Part shown: positions 1-30,008 of the stretch, in pieces
How the letters are laid out: every line of letters starts with the position of its first letter
How positions within the stretch are numbered: the first letter of the stretch is position 1
Source: Muscardinus avellanarius
Taxonomy: Eukaryota; Chordata; Mammalia; Rodentia; Gliridae
Length of the DNA stretch: 64,000 nt
Assembly: GCA_963383645.1 (NCBI GenBank)
Contig: OY726559.1
Span: forward strand, 118,523,905 to 118,587,904
Direction of reading: 5' to 3'
The notes under the pieces: generated by a model
The model's database searches: none
Told to the model about the DNA's origin: nothing
Seen by the model: the letters and a program-made list of their open reading frames with translations, nothing else
Position numbers and translations under genes: made by a program

Positions 1-216
1 AATGCTGGGATTACAAACGTGTTTCACCAAGCCCGGCTCTTATTTTTAATTTTGAGACAAGGTCTTGCTAAATTGCTGAGGCTGACCTTGAACCTGCAAT
101 CCTTCTGTCTCAGCCTTCCAAGTCCTGGGATTACAGGCATTCACCACCAGCCCAGCGTATTTATTTATTTATTTATGCTACTGGAGATAGAATCCAGGAG
201 CATTCTACTTTGGAAC
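1..216 (-). mobile_element. Fragments of B1-dID SINEs
   Basis: 1-37 is the end of a B1 half, 38-156 a further B1 half, and 172-216 an ID half cut by the next insertion. Confidence 0.8.
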
Positions 217-231
217 AACACTCAGGCTCTT

Positions 232-440
232 TTTTTTTGGCGGGTCTGGGGATGGAACCCAGGGGCATTCAACCTCCGAGCTACACCCCCTGCTCTATTT
301 TTCATTCTTTATTTTGAAACCAGGTCTCACTGAGTTGCAGAGGGCCTCACTAAGTAGCTGAGGCTGTCTGCGAACCGCGATCCTCCAGGTCTCAGCCTCC
401 CGAATGCTGGGATTACAAACGTGCGCCACCACGCCCGGCT
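232..440 (-). mobile_element. B1-dID SINE, subfamily B
   Basis: Full-length copy flanked by AACACTCAGGCTCTT at 217-231 and 441-455. Confidence 0.9.
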
Positions 441-455
441 AACACTCAGGCTCTT

Positions 456-660
456 TTTTTTTTTTTTTTTTTTTTTGGTGGTACTGGGGTTCCTGGAAGC
501 CCTTCTACCTCCGGGCTACACTCCCAGACCTATTTTTACATTTTTTATTTGGAAACAGGGTCTCCTAAGCCAGCGCGCGGGGCTGGCTTCGAACCTGCCT
601 GATCCTCCTGTTTCTGCCTCCCAAGCGCGGGGATTACAAGCGTGCGCCACCACGCCCGGC
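456..660 (-). mobile_element. B1-dID SINE, subfamily C
   Basis: Full-length with the GCGCGCGG hairpin loop. It shares its left target copy (441-455) with the preceding SINE and ends before a third copy (CACTCAGGCTCTT) at 661-673. Confidence 0.9.
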
Positions 661-699
661 CACTCAGGCTCTTTAAAAAAAAAAAATTTTTTTTTTTTT

Positions 700-1316
700 T
701 TTTCATTACTGGAGATGGAACCCAGGGGCATTGTACCTCTTAGCTACACCTCCAGTCCTATTTTTTAGCCTTTTATTATTTTATTTTATTTTGCGGTATT
801 GGGCATGGAACCCAGGGGCATTCTACCTCCAAGCTACACCTCCAGTCCTATTTTTATTCTTTATTTTGAAACAGGGTCTCACAGAGTTGCAAAGGGCCTC
901 ACTAGTTGAGGCTATCAGCGAACCGCCATCCTCCTGTCTCTACCTCGGAGCTGCACCCCGAGCCTTAATTTTTTTTTTGTGGTGGTACTGGGGGTGGAAC
1001 CCAGAGCTTTCTACCACCAGGCTATATTCCCAGACCTACTTTCTATTTTATTTGGAAACAGGGTCTCACTAAGTTGCTGAGAGCTTCACTAAGTAGCTGA
1101 GGTTGGCTTCGAACCTGTGCAATCCTCCTGTCTCAGCCTCCCAAGCGCGGGGATTACAAGCGTGCGCCACCATACCCGGCTGTTCTTTATTTTAAAACAT
1201 GGTCTCACTGAGTTGCAGAGGGCCTCACTAAGTAGCTGAGGCTATCCGTGAATCTCAATCCCCCTGTCCCAGCCTCCCAGATGCTGGGATTCCAAGCGTG
1301 CACCACCCGGCCCGGC
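700..1316 (-). mobile_element. Nested B1-dID cluster
   Basis: Orphan ID half at 700-765; ID plus partial B1 at 775-940; ID fragment 940-968; complete subfamily A copy 969-1180; displaced B1 half 1181-1316. Confidence 0.8.
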
Positions 1317-2159
1317 ATCACTCACTTCTTTCCCCAAATCATCTGGAATTTCTTTGGATGTTTATAGAAATGGTGTAAGGGCATGCAGACAGAATTTAAG
1401 CAAGAAGTAAATAAAATTAGACCTTAGACCTTCAAAAATTAAAAAAAAATCATTCTATCCCAGTCTTTTATATCCCCCATAGACTTTAAAAAGTACACTT
1501 TATCTACGGATTCCCATGGACACTAACCAAAGGAAAATTAGAGAGAAGAGGCATTGCGGTCCTGTTCTACGCGAATGAAGACTGATTTTCATTAGGCCAG
1601 CGTTGTTTTTCCTCCAAGGTTTATTATCAGCCTTAGTAATAAATCCTGCAGGATAGTTTCACTTAAAGGATCCTAACTTATCTGTTTCACTCAACTTCTT
1701 TCAAAGTCATTGTCTTGCACGATGCAAGTGGAAATAACCATCTTTTTCCTGCCTCAGGTTCTGTATCACAGGACACAAGCACCGTGAGAAGCCTGTGCCC
1801 GGCAAGGCAGTGCCACGCTCTAAAGGATTCTAAGCGATGCGTACGCCTTGGCACACCTCGGCTGCAAAGCAGCTGAGCCTTGGCGCCAGCGGGAGCGGGT
1901 GCGTGTCGGGTCGTGCGCTGAATTTCCAGTCTCGCAACTTGGGCAAGCAGGAAGGTCTTCTCCCTCCCTTTACCGCTAAAGCCAGAAGAGAAAAACAACA
2001 ACAGCAGCAGCACCCTAAAAACGAGAAACAAATACAACACATCAAAAACGTCCGAGCGCCTAGGGAAAGCGCGCCAACTACACAAAGAAAAGGAGGGGGG
2101 CTACTGGGATTCAAAATTATTTCGCCGGGACATACACTCTCCGCGACCTATCGGAGTTA
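1317..2159. other. Unique sequence upstream of the promoter
   Basis: No repeat or gene recognised. CpG content rises after about 1830. A CAACAACAGCAGCAGCA run lies near 1996-2012. The 94-132 residue open frames here have no recognisable domain. Confidence 0.6.
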
Positions 2160-2659
2160 ACTGCGCGCTTGGTCATAGCCAATAGACACAGAGTTTCTGG
2201 TCCGGGGCCTCCCTGAAGCCTGATAGACATTTACCTCGCCCAATGGAAGAGTGTGACGCTAAGAGCCCAACCAATAAGCCCGGGAGGTGGGTGGAGTGTA
2301 GGCCAGGGGGTTGGCGGTGCCGTGTCATGGAGGCTCAGTCTCCGAGCAGCCATTGAAGGGGAAGGAACTGCTGGTGTGTGTGTGTGCGCGCGTGTGCGTG
2401 TGTGTGTATGCGTGCGTGTGTGCGCGCGCGCGGGTGTGTGGACAAGGAGGTGGGGGCCGCCGAGTTACCGTCCCAACTCCTCGGACTCCATTTGCCGTTC
2501 TTTTCTTTCTCCCACACACCTATCTGGTGGTAGTGGGCGTTTAGAATCGCGTTTCTTTTCATTCATTTCGAAATCTTGTACGGCTCTAGGGTTGGGGGTG
2601 GTGGGGAAGGCAGGAGAGGGGCCAGGCGGAGAGCCGGAGCCGCGGCGCAGGAGGAGGAC
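2160..2659 (+). promoter_or_regulatory. ANP32E: ANP32E promoter and 5'UTR region
   Basis: There is no TATA box at a sensible distance. Three CCAAT boxes (likely NF-Y sites) lie at about 2180, 2241 and 2270, spaced 30-60 bases apart. GC-rich DNA follows, with purine-rich 5'UTR sequence (2600-2659) running into the start codon. The transcription start is probably between about 2310 and 2600 and cannot be fixed from sequence. A possible upstream ORF of nine codons lies at 2327-2356. Confidence 0.8.
2373..2442. repeat. Alternating GT/GC purine-pyrimidine tract in the promoter
   Basis: About 70 bases of nearly uninterrupted alternating GT, GC and AT steps, including a pure GCGCGCGCGCG stretch near 2421-2433. 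Such DNA readily forms Z-DNA. Confidence 0.9.
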
Positions 2660-22734
<20,075 letters not shown>

Positions 22735-23289
22735 ATCCTCCTCAGACCGGCTCCCAGCGTTCCGGGTGCGCAGCAGGGTGATCGCCTCTGTTTCTTCATG
22801 TACCATAGCTATCCTTAGAAAAGAGAATGTGTAACTTTTTATAGGAAAGTGGTTTTACTATTTTTGCCTTATCATTCCAATTAAGATTTACTAGTCTGTT
22901 AATGATCTTTATTGTATGTAGAGAGACCGTTCCATTGACACTTTCATTGTGAAATCCTCCAGCAATTTATTTAGAATCTTAGTTTTTCTAACCCGAGCTC
23001 GTTGCGTTAAGTCCTTTTTAGCTCAGAATGAAAACGGGATTGCTTTTACACAGGTGCAGTTGGGTGCATTTCATTCCTAAGGTTTTAAAGTTATTTATAA
23101 ATTAACTGAAATTACTCAGCTCTACTATGAAATGACAGTAGTCTCTTGAATGATGAGTTGATTATTTTTTTAGAAGTGATCCAGGGATCTTTAGTTTGTG
23201 GGTGATGACTTTTTTATAGCTAAGGATATTTGAGTGTTTTGTTTTTGTTTCTTTGTCGCATGAGTTAAGCTAGAAAGTAGAAGCAGAAT

Positions 23290-23295
23290 AATAAA
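23290..23295 (+). promoter_or_regulatory. Proximal poly(A) signal AATAAA
   Basis: AATAAA about 555 bases after the stop, followed 25-40 bases later by a T- and G-rich stretch (GGCTTTTTGTGGTG). It would give a short 3'UTR lacking both SINEs. Confidence 0.65.
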
Positions 23296-23485
23296 GGTTC
23301 TATTCAGCAGTAAGGTGCATGGCTTTTTGTGGTGACTGATAAGAATTTATGTTTGAAGGAAACGTTTATACCATGACCATGCGGGTGAGCCCTTTCTTCA
23401 GGCTGCAGACCATGACTTGCCAACGGCTGTTTTGTTCAGGCATGCATTCTTTTCTACTCTCAGCAATTTATGTTTCTTTTTCCTT

Positions 23486-23681
23486 TTCCTTTTTTTGGTG
23501 ATACTGGGGATTAAACTCAGGGGTGGCCTACCTTGAGCCACACCCCCAGCCCTTTTGATTTTTTGCTTTGAAACAGCGTCTTGCTAGGTTGCTCCGAGGC
23601 TGGGGCTGTCCTTGAACTTGCGATCCCGTCTCAGCCTCCCAAGTACTGGGATTGCAGGGGAGCACCACCACTCCCAGCCCA
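23486..23681 (-). mobile_element. Old B1-dID SINE in the ANP32E 3'UTR
   Basis: ID half GATACTGGGGATTAAACTC and B1 half ending CACCACTCCCAGCC; well diverged. Confidence 0.8.
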
Positions 23682-24095
23682 GCCACTACTTGGGGAGCAC
23701 TCTTCTTATTTCGCTTTCCTCTATCCGCAATGCAAGTTGGGAAACTCGTGAATACCCAGAAAGCTTTTAGCCTTTACCTCAACCACCTTTTTAGACATTG
23801 TGGGTTTTAAACAAGCAGAGTGGAAGAGATGGGGAGTCTTCTGAGGTCGGAATATTCATATTGATATCATGTTACACAACAAGCTCTGCTGACTGGAAAT
23901 CTTTCTTGGTTGACATCACCCAAGAAATATTAGAAGGATGAAGAAAGAAAAGCAGGGGGGCTTTAGGAAGCAGCATCTGTGATCCTCAAAGTCAGATGAT
24001 TGTCTCTTTAATAATCAATGAGACGCTTAAGTCAAGTCAAGTTGGTTTCACAAATGGTTCAGCTAACAGCCCTGAATGGTATTTACAGTTTTTCT

Positions 24096-24315
24096 TTTTT
24101 TTTTTTTTTTTTTTGGTGGTACTGGGGGTGGAACCCAGAGGCTTTCTACCTCCAGGCTATACTCCCAGACCTTTTTTATATTTTATTTGGAGACAGGGTC
24201 TCACTAAGTTGCCGAGAGCCTCACTAAGTAGCTGAGGCTGGCTTCGAACCTGCGCGATCCTCCTGTCTCAGCCTCCCAAGCGCGGGGATTACAAGCGCAT
24301 GCCACCACGCCCGGC
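24096..24315 (-). mobile_element. Subfamily A SINE in the ANP32E 3'UTR
   Basis: Little diverged and flanked by ATTTACAGTTTTTCT on both sides (about 24081 and 24316). Confidence 0.92.
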
Positions 24316-25240
24316 TATTTACAGTTTTTCTGAGTAGAACCTTTACTTATTCTTCCTAGAGTTTTAAAGCATTACCAAGATAGCATTTAATTGGAATATA
24401 GCAGGCAGTTGGGGAAATATTTGGAACTAAATATTAAAATGAAGATTTATTTTGAAGTGGATGTCCATTAAAAATGGAAGTATATTTGAGGTAAGGCTTC
24501 TTTAGAGGGTCACTAAATATAAGGAGTAGACAAGGGAATCTCCCTTTTGTGTCAAGGAGGCTCCAGGTTCAGGGCGACTGCTTCTTTAATCTTGGCTATC
24601 TCTAAATTGTTCTCTCTTTGTTTTGCGTATTTGTACGTTTTGCAAAAATGTGCATCAGGAAATTAATTGAAGTTCTGCTTCTCTACGGGGACACATTTCA
24701 GTGACGATAGCACTGCTGCCGCGTGTCTTTTAGTTTAAGATAGACGACTTGACGCTTTATAGTAAAAATTATGTGTGGAGAAACTTAAAAAGTTATGGAA
24801 CTGACTGAAATAAAACAGGAAAAATTGAGTGGGGGGATCGGAATCTCCAAAACAATAAACACTTTTCTTCTAACTTTAATACTTAACCTGCATACATGGG
24901 TCCCTGAGAATTTTCATTGCACATGAGGCTGGGTTATAAAATGCTCTTTTTGAAAATGAAACCTATCCGTGGACTTCCTTATCAATCTTCCTACTGTGCA
25001 CTTAGAGTTCTTTGGTTTGAAAACACTTAGAGCCTTCAGATAACTTTTAAGACTTATGGAGCTTCCCGGGTGGTATTTTCATGCTTATAAATAAGTAACT
25101 TGGGTGGGTTTTATATTTTGTAGAAGTTCAAGTCCTCTTTTAATGCTCTTTCTATGGCAGTTTGTATATAGTGTGTTAAGTTCCTCAAGAATCTCTCCTT
25201 AAAAACTTTGAAGTTAATACTTTTGTGCAACTGTGTTTTG

Positions 25241-25246
25241 AATAAA
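25241..25246 (+). promoter_or_regulatory. Poly(A) signal AATAAA
   Basis: AATAAAGCC within the AT-rich end of the 3'UTR. It is an alternative to the signal at 25368. Confidence 0.5.
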
Positions 25247-25367
25247 GCCATGACAGTGTTAAGAACCAAGACAAAATCACCGCTCCTGATCATTCTGTCA
25301 TTGATTCTGACTATGCCCTGTTTTTCAGTGACTGCTGTAACTTAAAGTTTTTGAAACAATTGCTTCA

Positions 25368-25373
25368 AATAAA
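25368..25373 (+). promoter_or_regulatory. Distal poly(A) signal AATAAA
   Basis: CAAATAAACTGAAG, the last canonical signal before the SINE block at 25434. It is the likely major 3' end of ANP32E. Cleavage would fall around 25385-25400, inside the 46-base segment that was later duplicated. Confidence 0.7.
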
Positions 25374-25387
25374 CTGAAGATTTGTTA

Positions 25388-25433
25388 TAAAGATTAGTTT
25401 CAGTGTATGACATTCACTATTTTACCAATACCA
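25388..25433 (+). repeat. Left copy of a 46-base direct duplication
   Basis: Identical to 25683-25728 (begins TAAAGATTAGTTTCAGTG). The pair brackets a single subfamily B SINE. Confidence 0.95.
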
Positions 25434-25434
25434 T

Positions 25435-25469
<35 letters not shown>

Positions 25470-25682
25470 TTTTGCGGGTCTGGGGATGGAACCCAGGGAC
25501 ATTCAACCTCTGGGCTACACCCCCTGCCCTATTTTTTAATTCTTTATTTTAAGACAGGGTCTCACTGAATTGTGGAGGGCCTCACTCCTCACTAAATAGC
25601 TGAGGCTGTCCGCGAACCGCGATCCTCCAGTCTCAGCCTCCCGAATGCTGGGATTACAAGCGTGCGCCACCACGCCCGGCTC
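25434..25682 (-). mobile_element. B1-dID SINE, subfamily B, with a 46-base flanking duplication
   Basis: Starts with about nine TTTA units as its tail (25434-25471); complete ID and B1 halves end CACCACGCCCGGC. Confidence 0.93.
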
Positions 25683-25728
25683 TAAAGATTAGTTTCAGTG
25701 TATGACATTCACTATTTTACCAATACCA
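25683..25728 (+). repeat. Right copy of the 46-base direct duplication
   Basis: Perfect match to 25388-25433. Its last bases also serve as target for the next SINE. Confidence 0.95.
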
Positions 25729-25730
25729 CT

Positions 25731-25732
<2 letters not shown>

Positions 25733-25763
<31 letters not shown>

Positions 25764-25960
25764 GTGGTACTGGGGTTCCTGGAGGCCCTTCTACCTCCGG
25801 GCTACACTCCCAGACCATATATATATATATATTTTTTTTTTTTTTTCTTTTTTGGAAACGGGGTCTCTTAAGCCAGCAAGGCTGGCTTTGAACCTGCGCG
25901 ATCCTCCTGTCTCTGCCTCCCAAGCGCGGGGATTACAAGCGTGCGCCACCACGCCCGGCT
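25733..25960 (-). mobile_element. B1-dID SINE, subfamily C
   Basis: Flanked by CCAATACCACTGG (25720-25732) and CCAATACCATTGG (25961-25973). A TA repeat interrupts the linker at about 25817-25831. Confidence 0.92.
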
Positions 25961-26007
25961 CCAATACCATTGGTTTTGAAAGCTTTTTAGGAACAAAACA
26001 GTGTAAG

Positions 26008-26855
26008 CTGGACATGGTGGCACATGCTTTAATCCTAGTACTTGGGAGGCTGAGACAGGAGGATTGCAGTTCAAGGACAGCCCCAGTTACTTAGTGAGGT
26101 CTCCTGAGATCTTGTTTCAAAATAAAGAATAAAGCCGGGCATGGTGGTGCATGCTTGTAATCCCCTCCTTGGGAGGTGGAGACAGGAGGATTGCACAGGT
26201 TCCTAGCCAGGCTCGCTGGCTTAGGAGACCCTGTTTCAAAAAAAAAAAAAAAAAACAAAGCCTGGGAGTGTAGCCCGGAGGTAGAAGGGTTTCCAGGAAC
26301 CCCAGTACCACCAAAAATAAATAAATAAATAATAAAAAAAATTAGCCAGGAGTGGTGGCGTACCCCTGTAATCTCAGCATTCAGGAGGCTGAGACAGGAG
26401 GATCTGAGTTCACAGACAGCCTCAACTACTTAGGCCCTTTGCAACACAGTGAGATCCTGTTTCACAATAAAAATGAAAAAATAAAAATAGAGCTGGGCGT
26501 GGTGGCGCACGCTTGTAATCCCCACACTTGGGAGGTGGAGACAGGAGGATCGCGCAGGTTCGAAGCCAGCCGCGCTGGCTTAAGAGACCCTGTTTCCAAA
26601 TAAAAAAGTATAAAAATAGGTCTGGGAGCGTAGCCCGGAGGTAGAAGGGCTTCCAGGAACCCCAGTGCCACCATAAATACATACATACATACATACATAG
26701 AATAAAAATAGGGCTATGGATGTTGCTCTGAGGTAGAATGTCCCTGGGCTCCATCCCTAGTACTGTCAAAAAAAAAAAAAAAATAGGGCTGGGGGTGTTT
26801 AGCTTGATGATGGAATGTCCTTGGGTTTAATTCCCACTACCGCAAAATAAATAAA
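26008..26855 (+). mobile_element. Russian-doll nest: B1, C copy, B1, C copy, ID, ID
   Basis: B1 26008-26131; C copy 26132-26341; B1 26342-26484; C copy 26490-26700, ending in ATAC units; ID 26700-26785; ID 26786-26855. The inner B1 pairs with the first ID and the outer B1 with the second. Confidence 0.85.
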
Positions 26856-26902
26856 TGTAAGAAGTTTCATGGATTACTTTATGGTTAAATATTGGGAAGT
26901 TT

Positions 26903-27098
26903 TTTTGGTGCATGTGTGTGTTACTGGGAATTAAACCCAAGTTACCTCCAGACTGATTTTTATTTCTTGTTTCAAAACAGGGTCTCACTAGGTTGCTGAA
27001 AGCCTCACTAAATTTCTGAGGCTGTCCTTGAACCTGCAATCCTCCTGTCTCAGCCTCCCAAGTACTGGGATTACAGATGTTTGTTGCCGTGCCCAGCT
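26903..27098 (-). mobile_element. Old B1-dID SINE
   Basis: ID GGGAATTAAACCCAAG and B1 with GTCTCACTAGGTTGCTG. Confidence 0.8.
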
Positions 27099-27227
27099 CT
27101 TACTCTATTTTAAAGAGAGGCTTTTGAACAGATTTTTATTTTTCCAGTTGCTGGAAATTTCTACTTTGTTTTTAGTACTGGGACACAATTATATTCTACA
27201 AATGTCGCTTAAAATAGCAGTCTACAG

Positions 27228-27445
27228 CTGGGCATGGTGGCGCACACTTGTAATCCCTGTGCCTGGGAGGCTGAGGAGGATCGCACAGGTTCAAAGCCAG
27301 CCTCAGCTACTGAGTGAGCCTCTCAGCAACTTAGTGAGACCCTGTTTCCAAATAAAATATAAAATATAGGTCTGGGAGTATAGCCTGGAGGTAGAAAGCC
27401 CCTGGGTTCCACCCAGAGGACCACAAAAAAAAAAAAAGAAAGAAA
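27228..27445 (+). mobile_element. B1-dID SINE, subfamily A
   Basis: Complete with A-tail; ID end CACCCAGAGGACCAC. Confidence 0.88.
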
Positions 27446-27491
27446 AATCTGTCTACTCCTGAGGGCCTCTTTCTTGCTTTTTCTTTTTCTT

Positions 27492-27705
27492 TCTTTTTTT
27501 TTTTTGCAGGTCTGGGAATGGAACCGAGGGACATCCGACCTCCAAGCTACACCCCTGCCCTGTTTTTTATTCTTTATTTTGAAACCGGGTCTCACTGAGT
27601 TGCAGAGGGCCTCACAAAGTAGCTGAGGCTGTCCACGAACTGCGATCCTCCGGTCTCAGCCTCCGGAATGCAGAGATTACAAGCTGTGTGCCACCACGCC
27701 CGGCT
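27492..27705 (-). mobile_element. B1-dID SINE, subfamily B
   Basis: GCAGGTCTGGGAATGGAAC start; the flanks CTGAGGGCCTCTTTC and CTGAGTGCCTTTTTC may be a decayed target duplication. Confidence 0.88.
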
Positions 27706-27976
27706 TCTGAGTGCCTTTTTCATGTACTAATCAGCCTCCATTGAGATCCTGGCACCGTTTTCTCTGTCCCAAGGGAGGGACTTGGGTTACTAGTCCATTG
27801 AACCACCCTAACTGCAAGGAGAACAGGTTACACCAATAAATGGAAATTACAAAATGAGTTGACCCCAAAAATCTTTAAAACCACCATACTAACATATTGC
27901 TAAAATTCTTTTATTTCATATTTTTGTGGTCACTTTTGGGTAGGAACCTAAAGGTTACAATCCTGATTAAGAATCA

Positions 27977-28189
27977 GCTGGGTGTGGAGGAGCTCAAATG
28001 TCATCCCAGTACCTGGGAGGCTGAGGCAGGAGGACTGGAGGATCTTGGACGGCCTCAGCTACTTAGTGAGGCCCTTTGCAACTTGGCGAGACTCTTTTCA
28101 AAATAAAGAATAAAAGATACAGCTGGGGGTGCAGCTTGAAGGTAGACTGCCTCTGGGTCCAATCCCCAGTACCACAAAAAAAAAAAAGG
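27977..28189 (+). mobile_element. Old B1-dID SINE
   Basis: B1 start AGCTGGGTGTGGAGGAGCTC, ID half complete, 12-base A-tail. Confidence 0.82.
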
Positions 28190-28204
28190 GACAGACACAT
28201 TCTC

Positions 28205-28245
<41 letters not shown>

Positions 28246-28258
28246 GAGAGAGAGAGAG
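28205..28258. repeat. (GT)n followed by (GA)n
   Basis: About 18 TG units, then AGAGAG units. Confidence 0.97.
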
Positions 28259-28317
28259 TGATAGGGAATTGTTCTACCTATTAGCTTCAGCCCCATGTTA
28301 GTGTGTGGATGTGTATT

Positions 28318-29481
28318 ATGTTTGCAGTACTGGGGATGGGACCCAGGGACAGTCTACCTCTGAGATCCTCTACATCCCCAGCCCTGTATTTTTGTTCTTT
28401 TTTTTTTTCTTTTTGTGGCAGTGGGGGTGGAACTCAGGGGCATTCTACCTCTGAGCTATACCTCTAGCCCTATTTTTTATTCAATATTTTATTTATTACT
28501 ATTATTTTTTTGGTGGTACTAGGGGTAGAACCCAGGAGCTTTTCTACCTCCAGGCTATCTATCTATCTATCTATATATTTTTTTTGGTGGTACTGGGGGT
28601 GGAACCCAGCGGCTTTCTACCTCCGGGCTATACTCCCAGACCTATTTTCTATTTTATTTGGAAACAGGGTCTCACTAAGTTGCTGAGAGCCTCACTAAGT
28701 AGCTGAGGCTGGCTTCGAACCTGTGCAATCTTCCTGTCTCAGCCTCCCAAGCGCAGGGATTACAAGCGTGCGTCACCACACCCAGCTCCCAGACCTATTT
28801 TATACTTTATTTGGAAACAGGGTCTCACTCAGTAGCTGAGGCTGGCTTTGAACCTGTGCGATCCACCTGTCTCAGCCTCCCAGGCGCAGGGATTGCAAAA
28901 GTGCGCCACCACACCCGGCTTCTTTATTTTGAAACAAATTCTCACTAAATGATGGAAGGCCTCACTAAGTAGCTGAGGCTGTCTGGGAACCGCAAGCCTC
29001 CTGTCTCAGCCTCCCAAATGCTAGGATTACAAGCGTGCGCCACCACACCCGAGTATTATTCCTTATTTTTGAAATGGTCTGAGTTGCAAAGGGCCTCACC
29101 AAGTAGCTAAGGCTGTCTGCAAACTGCGGTTCTCCTTTTTCAGTCTGCAAACTGCGGTTCTCCTTTTTCAGCCTACAAATTCTGGGATTACAAGCGTGTG
29201 CCACCATGCCCGGCTTCTATTTTTATTTTGAAACAGGGCCCTGCTAAATTGATGAGGGTCTCACTACTTGCTGAAGCTGTTTTTGAACCTGCATCCTCCG
29301 GTCTCAGCCTCCCAAATGCTGGGATTACAAGCATGCGCCACCATGCCCGGCTTGTCTTTTTATTTTTGAAATAGGGTCTCACTGGGTTGTGAAAGGCCTC
29401 GCTAAGTAGCTGAAGCTGTCTGCGAACCCCGATCCTCCGATCTCAGCCTCCCGAATGCTGGGATTACAAGTGTGCCCGGCA
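28318..29481 (-). mobile_element. Large nest: three ID halves, one full copy, five B1 halves
   Basis: ID 28318-28395, 28406-28495 and 28509-28560; TCTA repeat 28556-28575; full A copy 28580-28787; B1 halves 28788-28919, 28920-29053, 29054-29215, 29216-29352 and 29353-29481. A 28-base tandem duplication lies at 29115-29171. Confidence 0.8.
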
Positions 29482-30008
29482 TGTGCATTTTTCTTGACAA
29501 TGTAGTGGCTTTCTCAGTTAGGCAGAGAGCTGGGACAGGACTATTGGTGTCCCTAGGAGAATCTATCAATGTAAGGAACTGCAGTTGAAACTAAAAACCT
29601 GCGACATCAGCTCAGGGGGAGCCGGGGTTGCGGCAGGGCTGCAAGTCGGCAGAGAGGCCTGGGGAGGCCGGCTTCCAGCTTTCACCCCGCCCCGCGCCAG
29701 TTTTCTGAGAATAGAGCTAAGAACAAAACCATTTCTGCAGCGCTGAACTTTTATTATTTGTAACAAATTAGTAAAACAAACAAAAAACTTCCTGAATAGG
29801 ATTACCGGCAAAAGATTTTTACCAAATTTGGTAGTTTTACCAAAAATTTTTTCCAAGTCTCCTATAGTGGCTGGGTGGCGGGAGCCACTGCCAAGGCGCC
29901 GGGCATTAGCAGTCGGCAAGGGAAGCCCTGGGTCTCTAAGCTCAACCATTTTGTTTTGGCCCCATTTCCTCGCCATTGCAAGGACTCCAGTCTAAAATTA
30001 AATTTCTC
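29482..30008. other. Unique sequence with an unsupported 136-codon open frame
   Basis: Moderately GC-rich. The minus-strand frame 29976-29566 starts in a good context (GCAATGG) but shows no domain I recognise. A 14-base perfect palindrome TACCAAATTTGGTA lies at 29820-29833. Could be an old LTR or an exon; undecided. Confidence 0.3.

Larger units (their letters stand above)
22735..25390 (+). other. ANP32E: ANP32E 3' untranslated region
   Basis: About 2.65 kb from the stop codon to the last clustered poly(A) signals, similar in length to the human 3'UTR as I recall it. It is AT-rich and mostly unique, with only two SINEs (23486-23681 and 24096-24315). Both carry SINE sequence in antisense, so the transcript would contain poly-U and reverse-B1 segments. 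Confidence 0.85.

Noticed and set aside
421..768. Numerous 60-140 codon frames with motifs such as PGYTPRPIFYF or AWWRTLVIPA
   Set aside because: These are the standard translations of B1-dID SINEs in their six frames, repeated across the window.
28318..29481. Regularly repeated blocks that could suggest a CRISPR array or satellite
   Set aside because: The units are diverged SINE halves of variable length with no constant spacers, in a mammalian genome.
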